DNA of 5,329 bases from an uncultured Candidatus Saccharibacteria bacterium. Its GTDB lineage: Bacteria; Patescibacteriota; Saccharimonadia; Saccharimonadales; Saccharimonadaceae. The translations under genes and the position numbers were made by a program. This document shows, piece after piece, positions 1 to 5,074 of this stretch; position 1 is the stretch's first letter, and each line of letters begins with the position of its first letter. A model generated the notes under the pieces. That model did not search any database and was not told the origin of the DNA. It was given only the letters and a program-made list of their open reading frames with translations. The stretch lies in the NCBI GenBank assembly GCA_947090635.1, contig CAMUOM010000018.1:1-5329 (forward strand), given 5' to 3'.

Positions 1-1559
1 AACTTTGCAATTGGCACCACGAAGAAGTCCATAAATGGTTTAATAAACGAAGTCCACGCCGATTCAAGCACCGCTGCTACAAACCGAATAGCGCCACCAA
101 GCGCGTTCAGTACGGCTGGCAATAGTGAGTTGCCTGTCCATGTTACCAATGGTTTGAGGTAGTTTTTCCAAATATCACCAATTACTCTGCCCACTGGCTC
201 TGCAGCTTTCTTTAAGTCGTTCCAAAACTTGCCAAACGCCTGTGCTATCTTGTTCCAGTCCAAATTAAATGCACCCTGCAAAAAATCCTTTATCTTCTTC
301 GCTATCGCGTCAGCCTTGCCCGCTACGTCGTTAAGCTTATTGCCATAGTCAACAGTCGGCATCGCCACGCTAGCGCCCTTAGCACCGCCGCCAGCGCCTC
401 CACCAGCTCCGCCGCCGCCAGACTTACCACCGCCACCAGCAGCAGCCTGAGGGGCTTCTAGTACGTTCATTTCATCAAAGCTAGCCAATGTACCCTTTAG
501 CTTCTTAGCAGCCTTCTGCGCGCCTCCTAGCGCCTTTGTAGCGTTACCTGCATTGTTAGCTATCTTGCCAACTGAAGCGCCTGCACTCTGAGCACTGGTC
601 TGAATTGACTTGGTTGTCTTAATTGTTCCACCAAATAGCCCAACTACCCAGCCAACCGCTTCCATTACTACCTTAGTAAAGCCTACAATATATGGCACCA
701 CCGCATTGATACTATTCGCAATAGCACTAATAAAACCTGATATGTTCGCCTGCCCAATTGCATCCATAATACTCGATACTGCGCGCACTATCGCCGTCTT
801 GAGGTTGGCTATCGCGGTAGCCACACCACCAGTAGAGTTTTTGGCTTGGTCGGCAAATGATTGAAAACCAGCAATGCCTTGGTTGTTTAGCTTCACCATG
901 GTGGCCATAAAGTCGTTCATTGACACTTGGCCATTACGGAGCGCCTCGCCCAACTGGTCGGCGCTTGGCAAGTTCATCGCCATTGCCACCTGCTTTAGCT
1001 GAGCCGGCATCGCCATCATCATGGTGCGCCACTCCATCATATCTGGCACACCCTTGGTATACGCTTGGCTAAGCTGCTCCAAGGCACTACGTTGCAAGTC
1101 CATTGGCGCGCCGCCTGCTAGAATGGCGTTGTTCATTGCTAAGAACATCGCCGTTGAGGCCTTAATGTTACCGTTGGCACTGGTTAAACGCTGTACGCTT
1201 AATGCTGCCTCGTTGATAGTCGTTGGTAGCCCAACAAGTTTATCGCTCAAATACTGTATGGTCTTTTGACTTTCGCTGGCGCTGATTCCAAGGTTGCTCA
1301 TTACCCGTGGAAAATTGTTCAGCGTATCCAACCGCTCCACCGCCTTGTCTACAGAGGCGGATACGGCCCTAAACGCCGTGGATAATACGCTAGATAAGAC
1401 TGAGCCAGCCATAACGGCACCAGCACTAACGCCTCTAAACGAGCGGCTAATATTCTTGCTCAAATTGGCCACTTGATTGTTGGTCTCATTTAGCTTCTGA
1501 CTAAACTGAGCGTTATTGGCCGATATAATTACTTGTAATTCATCTATGGTGGTTGCCAT
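1..1559 (-). CDS. Tape measure protein, N-terminal 519 residues, partial
   Basis: The frame opens at the ATG at 1557-1559 with AAGGA six bases upstream, and stays open to the left edge without a stop. At least 519 residues are present and much more is expected. Tape measure proteins span the tail lumen, set tail length and help DNA exit. The N-terminus MATTIDELQVIISANNAQFS leads into an Asn/Gln-rich helical stretch (QKLNETNNQVANLSKNISRS). The conserved-looking block TLNNFPRVMSNLGIS (about 83-97) follows, then a section with SDKLVGLPTTINEAA and NDFMATMVKLNNQG typical of Gram-positive siphovirus tape measures. Hydrophobic segments near 270-300 (including VVPYIVGFTKVVMEAVGWVV) could be membrane-active. 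The motif ASFDEMNVL (about 359-367) precedes a Gly-rich linker (375-395), and a Trp-containing region follows. Size, position after the chaperones and composition make the identification firm. Confidence 0.94.
   Translation of the reverse strand, partial: MATTIDELQVIISANNAQFSQKLNETNNQVANLSKNISRSFRGVSAGAVMAGSVLSSVLSTAFRAVSASVDKAVERLDTLNNFPRVMSNLGISASESQKTIQYLSDKLVGLPTTINEAALSVQRLTSANGNIKASTAMFLAMNNAILAGGAPMDLQRSALEQLSQAYTKGVPDMMEWRTMMMAMPAQLKQVAMAMNLPSADQLGEALRNGQVSMNDFMATMVKLNNQGIAGFQSFADQAKNSTGGVATAIANLKTAIVRAVSSIMDAIGQANISGFISAIANSINAVVPYIVGFTKVVMEAVGWVVGLFGGTIKTTKSIQTSAQSAGASVGKIANNAGNATKALGGAQKAAKKLKGTLASFDEMNVLEAPQAAAGGGGKSGGGGAGGGAGGGAKGASVAMPTVDYGNKLNDVAGKADAIAKKIKDFLQGAFNLDWNKIAQAFGKFWNDLKKAAEPVGRVIGDIWKNYLKPLVTWTGNSLLPAVLNALGGAIRFVAAVLESAWTSFIKPFMDFFVVPIAK
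375..437 (-). repeat. Gly-rich linker coding segment in the tape measure
   Basis: Residues 375-395 of the tape measure are almost all Gly with a few Ala, Ser and Lys, coded by runs of GGC, GGT and GGA. It lies directly after the ASFDEMNVL motif and probably joins the N-terminal tape-measure region to the next domain as a flexible hinge. Confidence 0.75.
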
Positions 1560-1560
1560 T

Positions 1561-1956
1561 CTAATTCCTTCTTGCTATCAAGCGCCCGATTAGATTCATC
1601 TCATCGTCGCTCATTACCCTATTGTTAGACTGCTGTGCCACATCTTTTTCGGCTAACAGTGGTTGCTTTGGGTATTTGTTCGGCTGGTGGAATGCTTTCG
1701 CAATATAGCTGCCCAATATGTGGTTGAGCGCGTCAGCATTTCTTGCCTCATCTTGTGTTCGGCGCCGGTAGCCTTCTAGGGCACGCTTGAATTGCCCAAG
1801 CGTTAATTGCCAGTAGTCAGCTATCGGCAAACCGATTTGGAAGGCTACTATTTCTTGCTCTCGCCAGTAGCTGGTGAAGTTTCCGACTTCTTCTTCGTGT
1901 GCGCTGCTTCGTCTGGCTTCTTCATACTGGCTTTCCGATGCTGAAGCACCTTCTTT
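1561..1956 (-). CDS. Frameshifted extension of the tail chaperone (gpT part of a gpGT-like fusion)
   Basis: This segment is read only after a -1 slip at 1956-1962. It gives a fusion of chaperone residues 1-77 plus 131 new residues, 208 in total, with full coding span 1561-2186. The extension opens with an acidic, Glu-rich linker (nine Glu in its first 35 residues). A compact region with TSYWREQEIVAF and GLPIADYWQLTLGQFKRALE follows, then a helix rich in Arg and Glu, and a helical C-terminal end, MNLIGRLIARRN. The Trp-rich motif and position match the T domain of gpGT-like chaperones, which recruits tail tube subunits. Candidate separate starts are poor: the TTG at 1828-1830 has no ribosome binding site and would lose the conserved-looking WREQEIVAFQIG. 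A TAG at 1561-1563 ends it one base before the tape measure ATG. Expected frameshift efficiency cannot be read from sequence. Confidence 0.85.
   Translation of the reverse strand, partial: KEGASASESQYEEARRSSAHEEEVGNFTSYWREQEIVAFQIGLPIADYWQLTLGQFKRALEGYRRRTQDEARNADALNHILGSYIAKAFHQPNKYPKQPLLAEKDVAQQSNNRVMSDDEMNLIGRLIARRN
1566..1570 (-). promoter_or_regulatory. Ribosome binding site of the tape measure gene
   Basis: The minus strand reads AAGAAGGAATTAGAATG. AAGGA lies six bases before the ATG at 1557-1559 and within the last codons of the chaperone extension. This is a clear site that settles the tape measure start. Confidence 0.75.
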
Positions 1957-2186
1957 AAAAAACCAGACTCAGACATTGCGTCAAGGATTTTTGGCGCAGC
2001 TTCATCAACGCCGTATTTATCCAAATAATCGCCAGCCTCTTCTTCAGTCAAACCGCCCGCCTGTAACAAAAACAACAGAGTCAAAACAGATGGTGTATCT
2101 TGCAGCTCCGCCATTGCGTTAAAAAAGCTACAGCCAGCTGCCTTCTCTGCCTTAGCTACATTAATTGCCTTATAATTGAGTTCCAT
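1848..2186 (-). CDS. Tail assembly chaperone, short form (gpG-like)
   Basis: This 112-residue protein lies between the tail tube and tape measure genes, the conserved place of the gpG/gpGT tail assembly chaperones. These bind the tape measure and bring tube subunits to it, and are absent from the finished virion. The folded part (about 1-76) is helical: NYKAINVAKAEKAAG (4-18), an amphipathic segment ending LTLLFLLQAG (35-44), LTEEEAGDYLDKYG (46-59) and APKILDAMSESGFL (64-77). After residue 77 the chain becomes a low-complexity basic tail with ten Lys and one Arg in 35 residues, ending in tandem TAG codons. The start is the ATG at 2184-2186 with GGAGG five bases upstream. At codons 75-77 the ribosome meets a T TTT TTA slippery site, where a fraction should shift to the -1 frame and make the longer form. 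Identity rests on position, size and the frameshift signal. Confidence 0.88.
   Translation of the reverse strand: MELNYKAINVAKAEKAAGCSFFNAMAELQDTPSVLTLLFLLQAGGLTEEEAGDYLDKYGVDEAAPKILDAMSESGFLKKVLQHRKASMKKPDEAAHTKKKSETSPATGESKK
1937..1950 (-). promoter_or_regulatory. Possible frameshift-stimulating hairpin
   Basis: Five bases (AAGAA) after the heptamer, GGUGC pairs with GCAUC (one G-U pair) around a UUCA tetraloop. The spacing suits stimulation of -1 slippage. The loop UUCA could also pair with UGAA at 1921-1924, forming an H-type pseudoknot. The stem is short, so this is a modest prediction. Confidence 0.45.
1956..1962 (-). promoter_or_regulatory. Programmed -1 ribosomal frameshift site, T TTT TTA
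   Basis: The minus strand reads GGT TTT TTA AAG in the chaperone frame, giving a canonical X XXY YYZ heptamer with X and Y = T and Z = A. The frame is exactly right: TTT sits in the P site and TTA in the A site. After a -1 slip, decoding resumes with AAA GAA GGT and stays open for 131 codons to a TAG at 1561-1563. The last stop in the -1 frame upstream of the heptamer is a TGA at 1969-1971, just six bases before it, so the open -1 frame begins almost exactly at the slip site. Confidence 0.88.
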
Positions 2187-2191
2187 ATTAC

Positions 2192-2196
2192 CCTCC
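2192..2196 (-). promoter_or_regulatory. Ribosome binding site of the tail chaperone gene
   Basis: The minus strand reads TTTGGAGGGTAATATG. GGAGG lies about five bases before the ATG at 2184-2186. A longer reading from the TTG at 2196-2198 would translate the ribosome binding site itself and is rejected. Confidence 0.8.
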
Positions 2197-2216
2197 AAAT
2201 ATCATGGGGGCGATTC

Positions 2217-2237
2217 AGCGCTCGCCCTCTTGGCGCT
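2217..2237. repeat. Short inverted repeat between tail tube and chaperone genes
   Basis: AGCGC (2217-2221) and GCGCT (2233-2237) can pair as a 5-bp stem with an 11-base loop. A competing CGCC/GGCG pairing is possible inside it. It sits in the only sizeable intergenic gap (2187-2245). In minus-strand RNA no U-run follows, so it is not a convincing terminator. It might protect a transcript end or be chance. Confidence 0.3.
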
Positions 2238-2245
2238 TTTGGTGT

Positions 2246-2677
2246 CTACTGGGTGTTCTTGCCTTCAGTGAACTTCGGCTTGCCAGATAGCTTCAAAGTA
2301 AAGCCAAAGGTGTACAAGCCATCAGTGGTAGCCTCGCCGAACTTAAAGGTTGAAATGTAACCGTTAAGGTCAAGCGTGTCACCGTTTGGATAGCAAACCA
2401 CAAAGTCGCGATTCTTGCGGCTGGTAAACACTTTGTCTAGTGCTGTTACTTGCCCCTTAGTCTTAACGTTGCCTTCAAAGTCAACTGTACCACTATCCAT
2501 AGCGCCAGCAATGTACTCCTTAGCACCATTTGGGCTGTCTAGCGTAGTTACATCGATTTCTTCAATCTCGGTTGATTGCTCACCGATACTGGTCAAGTTT
2601 GCAACCACCATATCCTTGTCTTCACCGGCAATCTTCTTCATAGTAAAAGTTGTGCCGATTGTTTGGATACCTGCCAT
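2246..2677 (-). CDS. Major tail tube protein
   Basis: This 143-residue protein should form the stacked rings of the tail tube. The sequence fits siphovirus tail tube proteins. It begins AGIQTIGTTFTMKKIAG, has the segment STEIEEIDVTTLDSPNGAKE (35-54), a family-typical stretch in which an acid-rich strand leads into a loop, then GTVDFEGNVK (63-72). It ends in a beta-hairpin, NGYISTFKFGEATTDGLYTF (105-124) followed by GFTLKLSGKPKF. The start is the ATG at 2675-2677, preceded by GGAGGAGG with good spacing. An upstream in-frame ATG (2705-2707) lies inside the preceding gene, would add MIACVNGGGK and encodes the ribosome binding site itself, so it was rejected. There is no Ig-like C-terminal extension. 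The gene ends in TAG. A 59-base gap with a small inverted repeat follows. Confidence 0.9.
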   Translation of the reverse strand: MAGIQTIGTTFTMKKIAGEDKDMVVANLTSIGEQSTEIEEIDVTTLDSPNGAKEYIAGAMDSGTVDFEGNVKTKGQVTALDKVFTSRKNRDFVVCYPNGDTLDLNGYISTFKFGEATTDGLYTFGFTLKLSGKPKFTEGKNTQ

Positions 2678-2681
2678 TTTT

Positions 2682-2689
2682 CCTCCTCC
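2682..2689 (-). promoter_or_regulatory. Duplicated strong ribosome binding site of the tail tube gene
   Basis: The minus strand reads TGGAGGAGGAAAAATG, giving two overlapping GGAGG cores 4-7 bases before the ATG at 2675-2677. It fixes the start ten codons inside the longest open frame and fits high expression of a structural tube subunit. Confidence 0.8.
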
Positions 2690-2690
2690 A

Positions 2691-3029
2691 TTAACGCACG
2701 CTATCAAATGTAGCGTTTACGTGATACAACGCTCCTTTAGGCGCTGGTACGTCTAAAGATGCCTCTAGCCGATAGTTAATCTCACGCATTTTGGCCTCGA
2801 CTTTAGCCAAAACGTCGCTCGCCGTCACACTATCCTCAGTAAAAATATCCACTGTTATTCTAATGTCTTGACGAGTTATCTCGTTGTCCAGACTATAATT
2901 AGCTGCATTATTAGCAACCCGATAGGTCACCGCTGGCACTTCATTAAACACGTTCTGCGAGCTTTGGCTCACTGCAACGCCCTTCAGTTCTGCTAGCTTT
3001 TGGTACACCTCTTGCTTTGGGTTATACAT
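2691..3029 (-). CDS. Tail completion / tail-to-head joining protein (SPP1 gp17-like position)
   Basis: This 112-residue protein lies between the gp10-like gene and the major tail tube gene. In this gene order the slot holds the tail completion protein, which caps the tail tube and docks it to the head. It opens with a helix (PKQEVYQKLAELKG, 4-17). The middle beta strand TRQDIRITVDIFTED (52-66) and the following helix (ASDVLAKVEAKMREINYRLE, 70-89) resemble the alternating strand-helix fold of such proteins. The end ALYHVNATFDSVR is strand-like. The ATG at 3027-3029 follows the previous TAG by one base. Its likely ribosome binding site, AAAGGGGA, overlaps the end of the gp10-like gene, with GGGG seven bases before the start. 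Function is inferred from position, size and strand pattern. Confidence 0.68.
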   Translation of the reverse strand: MYNPKQEVYQKLAELKGVAVSQSSQNVFNEVPAVTYRVANNAANYSLDNEITRQDIRITVDIFTEDSVTASDVLAKVEAKMREINYRLEASLDVPAPKGALYHVNATFDSVR

Positions 3030-3030
3030 C

Positions 3031-3495
3031 CTACTTCCCCTTTGTTGCCTCTGTTAGTAGCTGCTTAATAGTCCGTTTATTCTCGTTGAAGGCACGGCCT
3101 AAAAACGGTCTGGCTGGTTGGCTTACACCAATATGCCAAACGCCTTCGCTATCCTTGTAGTGCCAAGCCTTTTTCGGTGAATAGCTCAGTGGCTTATCTG
3201 TTTTGTACGGATAACTGCCAACAGCCAAAGCGCCAGTGCCAAACTCCACGTATGCTGCGTATTCTACCCCTGTAAATACACGGCCTACAGTCTTGCTATT
3301 GTCATCGTCAACCCTCGACCTGATACTAGCGCGCAACGTGCCAGTGTCTACTGGACAGAGCGGCTTAGCACTAGCTTCTACTAACGCCGTAGCCTGCTGT
3401 ATTGCACGCTTAACTTTTTGATGGGTTGATTCTGGTATTGCGGTCAACTTGCCTGTTAGCCGTTTGACACCTGCAATTTCCACCGATAGATTCAT
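3031..3495 (-). CDS. HK97 gp10-like neck / minor tail protein
   Basis: This 154-residue protein belongs to the widespread HK97 gp10 family of head-tail joining proteins. Characteristic motifs are visible. An N-terminal GVKRLTGKL (9-17) precedes a helix with charged and Ala residues. The signature CPVDTGTLRASI (47-58) follows, then VEYAAYVEFGTG (77-88), and PARPFLGRAF (127-136) near the C-terminus before a final basic helix. Length is normal for the family. It starts at an ATG at 3493-3495 that shares four bases with the stop of the preceding gene. No strong ribosome binding site is seen (only a weak AGG-like stretch), which suggests expression by coupling to that gene. It ends in TAG, one base before the start of the tail completion gene. 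In long-tailed phages this protein works at the neck, linking capsid and tail. Confidence 0.9.
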   Translation of the reverse strand: MNLSVEIAGVKRLTGKLTAIPESTHQKVKRAIQQATALVEASAKPLCPVDTGTLRASIRSRVDDDNSKTVGRVFTGVEYAAYVEFGTGALAVGSYPYKTDKPLSYSPKKAWHYKDSEGVWHIGVSQPARPFLGRAFNENKRTIKQLLTEATKGK

Positions 3496-3824
3496 AACTT
3501 GCCTACTACAGTTAAATGTGAGTCAGCTGGTATTACATCGAATACTTTGTATTGCTTACCGTCATATGTTAGCGTATCGTTTAGCGATACTTTCGTTGTT
3601 GGGCTGCAAGTCACTGCTATCGCGATTGATTCGGTCAAGCCTAGTTCAGTCTGCAGCTGCCCTAAGTCGTTAAAGCGTACATTACCCATGTATTGCCGTT
3701 TAACGCCCGCTACGAGCTTAATCCCGCCTTCTGCGTCCATTTCTACCGTGTCGGTTGATACAGTAAAAGACTTGTCGTAAAAGGCTGTCTTGATTGCGCT
3801 GCTGGCACTAGTCGGCCACAACAT
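3492..3824 (-). CDS. Probable head-closure / stopper protein (minor capsid-type, SPP1 gp16 position)
   Basis: This 110-residue protein, rich in predicted beta strands, sits between the connector and the gp10-like gene. That is the slot used for the head-tail stopper, which plugs the DNA channel after packaging. The sequence alternates hydrophobic and polar residues (KSFTVSTDTVEMD, about 18-30; GIKLVAGVKRQYMGNVRF, about 34-51). It ends with the pattern LTYDGKQYKVFDVIPADSHL (85-104), typical of small beta-barrel neck proteins of the stopper and minor capsid class. The ATG at 3822-3824 has AGGAG five bases upstream, inside the end of the connector gene, with which it overlaps by 17 bases. Its TGA overlaps the next gene's ATG as ATGA, so the two are probably translationally coupled. 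I did not recognise the family with certainty; position carries most of the assignment. Confidence 0.6.
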   Translation of the reverse strand: MLWPTSASSAIKTAFYDKSFTVSTDTVEMDAEGGIKLVAGVKRQYMGNVRFNDLGQLQTELGLTESIAIAVTCSPTTKVSLNDTLTYDGKQYKVFDVIPADSHLTVVGKL

Positions 3825-4191
3825 TGATTCTCCTATATCGCTTCAACAACTGCTCAAAGCCAGTAAATAGCTCTTGGTCGGTAGCAGAGGTTAAATACCG
3901 CTGCACTTCGCTGCTATAACTGACACTTTGACCATTATCGCTAACTGAGCTAATAGCCATAGTCGGTGCACCACTGGTTGACTCAGTGCGTGATTGGTTG
4001 AAAACACCAGATGCAATGCGGGCGATAACATGTTCTAGTTTGCTGTCAATTTTCGTGTCGTTTAGATAAAGCATTACTCTATCCGCTACCTCACCTAGTA
4101 CGGCATCCAACAACGCTTCGTCTTCACTCACCACTGTCTTATTGATTGCTTTTATGTAGTTTTTTATCCTTGCTCGCTGGTCTTCTGGCAT
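3808..4191 (-). CDS. Head-tail connector protein (SPP1 gp15 / HK97 gp6-like)
   Basis: This 127-residue protein is probably the adaptor that forms a ring under the portal and extends the DNA channel toward the tail. The N-terminal half is helical, with acidic and hydrophobic repeats (EALLDAVLGEVADRVMLYLN, about 25-44, and KLEHVIARIASGVFNQ, about 51-66). A Ser/Gly-rich segment ending SVSDNGQSVSYSS (82-94) resembles the SDGG-S-V-Y pattern of this connector family, and a basic C-terminal helix follows (LLKRYRRINV). The ATG at 4189-4191 is preferred to a TTG two codons upstream (4195-4197). A purine-rich AGAGAGG lies 6 bases before the ATG but directly abuts the TTG. It starts 19 bases after the capsid gene and overlaps the next gene by 17 bases. 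Assignment rests on size, helical pattern and position; distant homology was not tested. Confidence 0.75.
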   Translation of the reverse strand: MPEDQRARIKNYIKAINKTVVSEDEALLDAVLGEVADRVMLYLNDTKIDSKLEHVIARIASGVFNQSRTESTSGAPTMAISSVSDNGQSVSYSSEVQRYLTSATDQELFTGFEQLLKRYRRINVVAD

Positions 4192-4197
4192 TTTCAA

Positions 4198-4204
4198 CCT
4201 CTCT
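4198..4204 (-). promoter_or_regulatory. Ribosome binding site that fixes the connector start
   Basis: The minus strand reads AGAGAGG followed by TTGAAAATG. The six-base spacing to the ATG at 4189-4191 is ideal. The alternative TTG would have no spacing at all, so the shorter form of the connector is the likely product. Confidence 0.6.
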
Positions 4205-4210
4205 CGTTAC

Positions 4211-5056
4211 TTATTTTGCCTTTGCTGGCAATGTTACTAACTTTGCGACAAGGTCAGGTGTAACTGCCTTGGTGCCATAGCTATAGAACAACTCAACTGC
4301 ATGAGCGTTGCTGAGTGGCACTGGTTCGTCCTTGTACTCGTTAGTCAACACTGGTTGTGCAATAGCACCGTCTACCATAGCAATAGCAGCTGCGGTCTGA
4401 CGAGTGTTTGAGAACACACGTACGCCGTGGAACATCTCAATCTCCTCTTCGCCAGAGTCAGCTGTTGGTACTGATACCTTATCGATATGGTTGCGGAGCT
4501 TACCGTAAACATTTGGCGTTAGAGTCAAAACGATTTGGCTGCGGTCTACACCGTCGACAAACTCGTTCTTGGTAGTCTCAATATTCTGAATTACAGCCTC
4601 AACCACTTCTTCAATATCGGTTTCAGTGGTGGTTACAGCATGGGCGACAGTTTCAGCTTCCTTAAAGAATGCTGAGTCGAGGTCAGCGGTCATGCTGCTA
4701 ACGTGGTTTTGAGTGCGGCGAGCAATAATATCCGGCACACCGAACAATTGCACGTCCTTACCCTCAATCTCTTCCACAATTTCGCGGTCAACGTTAACGT
4801 TAACAGTGACTTTGCCCTTGTTGTCCAATGCAGCACCCTTGCCACCAGTACGTGCAGTGCCATAGTTGGCTGCTGCTGCGTTCTTGAAGCGTGGTACTTC
4901 TACTGAACCAGTTGTTGGGTCGCCAGAGTACATCTTGTTCTTGATTTGCTCTGAAACTGCACCCTTATATACGCCTTCCAATAATTCACCGTATAATTCG
5001 GTTAATTCGGCCTTGTTTGTATCGTTCATTACGCCTAAAGCGCTAGTACGTGCCAT
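4211..5056 (-). CDS. Major capsid protein (HK97 fold)
   Basis: This 281-residue protein is the likely main shell subunit of the icosahedral head. The ATG at 5054-5056 has an excellent AGGAGG 7 bases upstream, and the gene ends in TAA. Features fit an HK97-fold capsid of the compact type. There is a helical N-terminus (about 14-42), then a Gly/Ala-rich stretch rich in small polar residues (about 48-85) suited to an extended E-loop. A beta segment VTVNVNVDREIVEEIEG (about 83-99) follows, then a long acidic spine-like helix (about 146-166). Next comes a region with NVYGKLRNHIDK (182-193), and a C-terminal strand section (about 253-278, VELFYSYGTKAVTPDLVAKL). There is no obvious N-terminal delta domain, which agrees with a separate scaffold gene just upstream. 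Length is normal for phages with a separate scaffold. Whether subunits are cross-linked cannot be judged from sequence. Confidence 0.93.
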   Translation of the reverse strand: MARTSALGVMNDTNKAELTELYGELLEGVYKGAVSEQIKNKMYSGDPTTGSVEVPRFKNAAAANYGTARTGGKGAALDNKGKVTVNVNVDREIVEEIEGKDVQLFGVPDIIARRTQNHVSSMTADLDSAFFKEAETVAHAVTTTETDIEEVVEAVIQNIETTKNEFVDGVDRSQIVLTLTPNVYGKLRNHIDKVSVPTADSGEEEIEMFHGVRVFSNTRQTAAAIAMVDGAIAQPVLTNEYKDEPVPLSNAHAVELFYSYGTKAVTPDLVAKLVTLPAKAK

Positions 5057-5063
5057 ATAGTAT

Positions 5064-5069
5064 CCTCCT
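5064..5069 (-). promoter_or_regulatory. Strong ribosome binding site of the major capsid gene
   Basis: The minus strand reads AAAAGGAGGATACTATATG. This is a full consensus AGGAGG placed 7 bases before the capsid ATG at 5054-5056. It is among the strongest ribosome binding sites in the window, fitting the need for hundreds of capsid copies. It also shows that the capsid starts independently of the scaffold frame. Confidence 0.85.
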
Positions 5070-5074
5070 TTTGG

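Noticed and set aside
279..285. A second in-frame slippery-type heptamer, T TTT TTG, within the tape measure gene.
   Set aside because: A -1 slip there reads only four codons (GCA GGG TGC ATT) before TAA, so it would merely truncate the tape measure; probably chance.
1561..1830. A separate 89-residue gene starting at the TTG at 1828-1830.
   Set aside because: No ribosome binding site precedes it, and the same frame runs open upstream to the slippery heptamer; it is better read as the frameshifted chaperone extension.
2188..2205. A five-codon micro-ORF (ATG at 2203-2205, TAA at 2188-2190) before the chaperone gene.
   Set aside because: It has no ribosome binding site and contains the chaperone's own site; too short to support as a leader peptide.
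2217..2237. Intrinsic terminator after the tail tube gene.
   Set aside because: The stem is only 5 bp with an 11-base loop, and no U-run follows in the minus-strand transcript. The T-run lies on the plus-strand side, where no gene would use it.
2161..2245. Read-through of the tail tube TAG into a 29-codon open extension, as a possible longer tail tube form.
   Set aside because: The extension is Arg/Pro-rich without an Ig-like or other domain, runs into the chaperone gene in another frame, and no recoding signal is evident.
2705..2707. Upstream ATG of the tail tube frame, giving a 153-residue protein.
   Set aside because: It would overlap the previous gene and translate the strong GGAGGAGG site; the ATG at 2675-2677 is placed correctly for that site.
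2415..2756. Plus-strand open frames, the longest 113 codons here, with others at 610-864, 1021-1269, 1874-2122, 2100-2360, 3449-3673 and 3499-3780.
   Set aside because: All lie antisense to well-supported minus-strand phage genes, overlap each other, lack family features and read as low-complexity hydrophobic shadows.
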